From Microplitis mediator (Eukaryota; Arthropoda; Insecta; Hymenoptera; Braconidae), in contig NC_079974.1 of NCBI RefSeq assembly GCF_029852145.1, forward strand, positions 9,532,348 to 9,596,347: DNA of 64,000 nt, in the 5' to 3' direction. Shown here piece after piece: positions 59,951 through 64,000 of the stretch. A model generated the notes under the pieces. That model saw nothing but the letters and a program-made list of their open reading frames with translations, was not told the DNA's origin and searched no databases. The number at the start of each line of letters is the position of its first letter. Positions within the stretch are counted from its first letter, which is position 1. The translations under genes were made by a program, and so were the position numbers.

Positions 59951-60006
<56 letters not shown>
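59951..60006. repeat. (TA)n microsatellite
   Basis: TA run with one GTA interruption, at the place where the right tip of foldback 7 would be expected. Confidence 0.85.
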
Positions 60007-60007
<1 letters not shown>

Positions 60008-60049
60008 TATTGTTGGCGTTAAATTAGTTAGTCTTCAGTATATTTAATT

Positions 60050-61055
60050 ATCTACACTTATCCAAAAAATTAAAGGAACAAGAAAATTTTATAAATTTTT
60101 TAGTGATTTTTGGAAGGCTGTATTTTCGTGAAAAATGATCGCATCGAAAAAATAAAAAAAGCAAATTGAAGCTTGAAATCTCTAGTTTGAATATCTTCCA
60201 GAAAAATATTTTTTTGAGCCACGGTTTTTGCGGAATCATAAGAAAAAAGTCGAGACAAAATTTTTCTAAATTTTTTGGTTTTGTTTTTTAGGTCTACGGG
60301 GCCGGGAAAAATTTTTTTAAAAAAACGAATTCATGGCTCGTTTAAGAAATTCATTCAGCTACAATTTGCTTTTTTTTGTTTCTCTGTACGACAGTTTGCT
60401 GCTGAGATATCAGCCTTTAAATGAAAAAGGAGCCTTTTGTCTTTGATTATTGATATCTCAGCAAGTAATGGTCACACAGTAATTCAAAGGGCAGTTTAAT
60501 AAACTTAAATAAATTCCCTACAAGCTCCATTTTCGATTTTTTCAAAAAAAAATTTTTTTTCATCCTTGATATCCATTTGAAAAACCCACAAAAATGGCCA
60601 TTTTCTGGTTTTTTAGTCAACTCATCGCTACTCTGCAAATATTGATAAAAAAAATAATGTTGCCAGGTAATTTTACAGCTTAATGTACCCCCAAAAACCC
60701 TGGAAATTTTCAGATTGATCCATTGAACCGTTTGTCCGATCCGATTGCTCAAAGTTTTGCAAAACAATTAAAGGAACAAGTTTTGTTCCTTAAATTGTGT
60801 AATCATTACCAAAATGAAAAAATTAATTTTTTTCAGATTTTCTTTCATTTTTGCGTTAGTTATTCAGTAAATGTAAGGTAAAAAGGAAAAAAAAAAAATT
60901 TTCCAAAAAACGAGACCAAACAAGAATTTTTTTACATTTTTTTTTTTTTACGTTTCATTCGGGGGGTTATTTTTTTTTTTCATTTTTCGGAAAAAAATTT
61001 TTTTTTTTCCTCTTTACCTTAGTTGCCTTTTTTTCTCTTTACCGCAGTTGCCTTT
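60050..61055. other. A/T-run-rich non-coding stretch
   Basis: ATTAAAGGAACAAG occurs at about 60070 and 60766, beside CACTTATCCAAAAAATT; the spacing suggests the two ends of a Tc1/mariner-like non-autonomous element of about 700 bp, but I could not show inverted ends. Several open frames are poly-F/poly-K artefacts. No gene. Confidence 0.35.
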
Positions 61056-61529
61056 AAGTTGACAGTAAATTGTCTGTAAATTTGAATTCAATTTCGCTAC
61101 AAGTGTTACTGTCAGACAATGACGTTAAGTTGATTGAAAGTTTCACTTCAAGTTGATGGCAAGTTCTTCTGTCAAATTACATTTAGATGACGGCAGTAGA
61201 CTTGCACTAACTTGCACGCAAGTATTATTCAACCAAGGCTTGCCAGAAACTTGTCGTTAATATTAGCCGTAAGTGTTTCACTGCAGAACTTGCTAAGTAA
61301 TTGTATTTAGAGTGTGGCTATCAGGGTAACGACAAGTTTCTGGTAAGCCTTGGTTGAATAATACTTGCGTGCAAGTTGGTGCAAATCTACTACCGTCATC
61401 TGAATGTGATTTGACAGAAGAACTTGCCATCAACTTGAAGTGAAACTTTCAATCAACTTAACGTCATTGTCTGACAGTAACACTTGTAGTCAAATTGAAT
61501 TCAAATTACAAACATTTTACTGTCAACTT
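61056..61529. mobile_element. Foldback with AACTTG-type repeats in the arms
   Basis: Arms about 61056-61260 and 61328-61529 are complements (shared ACTTGCACGCAAGTATTATTC type text) around a 65-bp loop. Each arm consists largely of variants of AACTTG/CAAGTT at short spacing. GTGGCTATCAGG occurs at 61314 and 61616, bracketing the right arm, and may be a terminal or target sequence. Confidence 0.7.
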
Positions 61530-61629
61530 GACCGTAACTGTTTGCTCTCCAACGCTTTCCTTTAAGTTGGCTTCAGAATACGGCAGTAGCTTGGCCAAGT
61601 TAACTTGCTGTTAAGGTGGCTATCAGGTT

Positions 61630-62472
61630 ATAATCGAAATGAAGATATAATCTACTCGCTTCGTGTACAACAGAAATAGCAACTAGCGCCATACAAAGCT
61701 GCACACGGAGTGAATAATAGGAAGTCCTATGGTCTTTTTTTTTTACCGTTATTCATTATCTTCACAACGATTAAAAAAATATAATTTCATCATGTTGATT
61801 GTTATTCATTATTTATCTTAATTTTGTTATGAGATAATCATCATCAAATAAATACAATATTTTGAGAATATTGTGTATGAATTTATTGTTGTTTCATATC
61901 TTTCTTTTATATATATTTTATTGGTATTATTATTAACAGGTTAGTAAACAGTTTCTTATCGAATAATAAAAATAATAATAATTCAACAGTAACAACTTGA
62001 TATACAGCTAAAAAAATAAAAATTTGTCTACTTTTTTTTAAATTTAATGTAAAATCATTAAGTATGTAAGAGTAGTTATTAGGTTTGACATCCCTGATTA
62101 AGAAATCCGATTCAATTCAATGGGATTTAATTGAAAATTTCCGATTGAATCCTGTACGGATGAATCGGGAATTTGCAAAAAATATATTATTTTGCGATTG
62201 AAACCGATTAAATCCCATTTAACATTTTTAAACGGAATGAATCAGTTCCAATCTGGAAATAATATTTTTATTTCGTTATTATAGTCTGATTGGAACCGAT
62301 TCATACCGTTGATTCTTAGTTTACAAATATGCAAATACATATTCTAATTACTATGATATTTATTATCTAGAAAATTAACCCTTTATTAAGTAGGTACTTT
62401 CGCCACCATTGGAAAATAAAATTTATTAGATTATGATAAAAAATAAATTTTTTTATAAAAGCTTAAGTCATA
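61630..62472. other. AT-rich gap without gene
   Basis: No coding signal. ATCCGATTCAATTCAATGGG and related CCGATT/AATCGG phrases between 62100 and 62300 form imperfect inverted pairs. Confidence 0.4.
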
Positions 62473-62750
62473 ACCCGATGAAAAAAGATTTTATACAATT
62501 ATATATAGACTATATATAAATTGGATTGAAAAAATGGCCCGATCCAATTGTATACAATTTGTATATAGAAATTGTATACAGTTCTATACAAATTCTATAT
62601 AATTATATATAATTCTATATATTGCAATTATATAGAATTGTATATAATTATATAGAATTGTATACAATTTTTATACAGTTGTATACAATTGGATCGGGCC
62701 ATTTTTTGTATATAGTTTTATACAATTGTATAAAATCTTTTGTCATCGGG
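62473..62750. mobile_element. Palindromic element with TATACAATT repeats
   Basis: Ends CCCGATG/CATCGGG, with an inner pair TGGCCCGATCCAATTGTATA and its complement. The middle is made of TATACAATT and ATATAGAATT variants. No coding capacity. Confidence 0.75.
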
Positions 62751-63129
62751 AACCTACGCTGTCGTGGAATTTAAATTATCATACTTTACCGTGCATATTT
62801 TTGAACATAAAACTTTTAAAAGTATGCAAATTTTGTCAGAACCTTATGTAAAAGTTAGGTATTGACACTTTTCTTTGAATTATACCATAGTTTATTGATT
62901 AGATGAGATTGAAGAAATCATAAAATTAGCTTTTTTAAGTATGCAGGATTTATTTTTCACCATAAAATTTATCATTTACCGCGAAATTTCTTGAGATATA
63001 AGCTTTAAAAAAATTGTGTAAAATTTAAGACTCATCGACATTAAAACCGAGTCAAAACATTTGACAACGCCTCATAAGCACATACTTTACACCAAATACA
63101 CGTTCACAAATCTAATAAACTAATAATTT

Positions 63130-63480
63130 TCAATATTAGACATATTGACCCACCACTAATCCTAGGCAACCATGGTAACCAGCGCTAGGAGTCTGGTACC
63201 AGGGGAGGGGCACTTCCAAGCCCACTGTGATCAGAGTCTCTTTATTTCCTGAGATGGTGGCAGTATTTGGCCCAAAAGAGGTAGGACTGGTGGTGTTTGT
63301 GGTTAGATACCACGTGCAATCAGGATTACTTGGTAATACCTCCGGTTAATGTCCACCTTAGTCATCACTTGATTATGTTTTTCGAATGACTGGGTGGAAG
63401 ATGGGGATATTACAGGGTGAAGTATCGGCCTCCGGTCGGTGGAGTTGGACTTAGGTCCCGTTACATTAATTGATTAATTG
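63130..63480 (+). mobile_element. SINE-like / LINE-3'-end element, copy 3
   Basis: In sense orientation it ends GGACTTAGGTCCCGTTACAT followed by an ATTAATTGATTAATTG tail (to 63480), the same 3' end as the copies at 37991 and 48665. Shared inner phrases include CATGGTAACC/CTGGTACCA type text and ACCACGTGCAATCA. Confidence 0.7.
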
Positions 63481-63489
63481 TACAGATAT

Positions 63490-63765
63490 GCCCAGGATAC
63501 ATTTTTGTAGGGAATTTAAAGCGCTACAAAAAAGTCTCTAATCATTTTATGATAAATCCATCTGTTAAAAGTTATTTGAGCTTGAAGTCAAATTTATATT
63601 AAATTCCGAGATCTTTTTACATTTCCGGCGGAATTATCAGACTTGTCATAAAATGTCATAGGGTCTTTTTTGTAGACAATTTTATTTCCACCAATGAGCT
63701 ATCGCTGAAGTATAAAACTCTAAACTTAAAATTTTTTTTTTCCTATGTTATTTAAATGGAAAACA
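63490..63765. mobile_element. Relic of the foldback superfamily
   Basis: Contains the shared block (GCGCTACAAAAAAGTCTCTA, about 63519 on) and TATGTTATTTAAATGG (63744 on), but no complete second arm. A truncated or deleted foldback. Confidence 0.55.
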
Positions 63766-63924
63766 GAAAATCGTGAAGCGTCACTTAAATATTAAGGGCT
63801 CATCTTTTAACAGGGTCTTTGTCTAGGGATGCTCGGTCGATTTGTCAATGTTCTTCGAGAAGTCAATTTTTTTAAAACACTAATATATACATATATATAT
63901 CGAATAGATCCAGCCTTGTCATCA

Positions 63925-64000
63925 CGATAGCATCTATGATTCTGATCGGATCATAGGGAAATTTTCTACACTTATTCTTTGGGCGATTACCTTAATCAAG
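63925..64000 (-). repeat. Repeat B, copy 3 (runs off the window)
   Basis: Reverse complement of the 55320-55380 text (shared TTATTCTTTGGGCGATTACC type phrase). It continues beyond the window end. Confidence 0.55.

Overview
The window is eukaryotic, AT-rich and dominated by transposable elements. Jockey-like and R1-like non-LTR retrotransposons, a DIRS retrotransposon, Mutator-like, CACTA-like and hAT transposase remnants, and short GT-AG introns point to an insect. The mix reminds me of a hymenopteran such as a parasitoid wasp, but nothing here proves the order. I see no prokaryotic gene organisation, no CRISPR array and no rRNA or tRNA gene.

Layout. 1-1467: no gene, possibly LTR-derived. 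1468-2463: first long foldback element. 3043-5593 (-): dead Mutator-like transposase with an inserted repeat. 6860-7053: partial MITE. 7120-10010 (+): jockey-like reverse transcriptase fragments split by two solo LTRs. 10020-11885 (+): dead CACTA (TNP2-like) transposase. 13107-18217 (-): a DIRS element with gag, RT/RNase H, tyrosine recombinase, inverted termini and an internal complementary region. 19085-19405: complete copy of the MITE. 20401-25167: a non-coding LTR-like block holding hairpins with a common loop. 25202-32156: four long foldback elements almost end to end. 34463-42525: an ORF1 fragment split by a minus-strand LINE, which is itself split by three younger insertions; one of these carries a striking hairpin array (36761-37192). 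43104-43358: a second hairpin array. 44060-45852 (+): another LINE. 46641-47979: another foldback. 48086-51060 (+): R1-like LINE lacking its RT. 51064-51345 (-): hAT fragment.

Only two stretches look like spliced, non-transposon genes. One is a replication protein A-like gene (52685-53620, continuing after about 54018) containing a block of ACGGTAAATT repeats. The other is a small two-exon gene (58505-59139) encoding a coiled coil, a proline/alanine repeat domain and one membrane segment; its 3' end runs into a foldback element. The rest to 64000 is solo LTRs, foldbacks, microsatellites and a SINE-like copy.

The most unusual signal is structural, not coding. Three separate sets of hairpins (36761-37192, 43104-43358, 21267-22423) keep the loop sequence fixed while the stems change in a compensatory way. 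In addition, several foldback families of different sequence share a tip (TTAGGGTG or close) and a 19-bp motif about 140 bp inside each tip. Both are best explained as cis-acting signals of mobile elements. All readings were made by eye, without alignment or database search.
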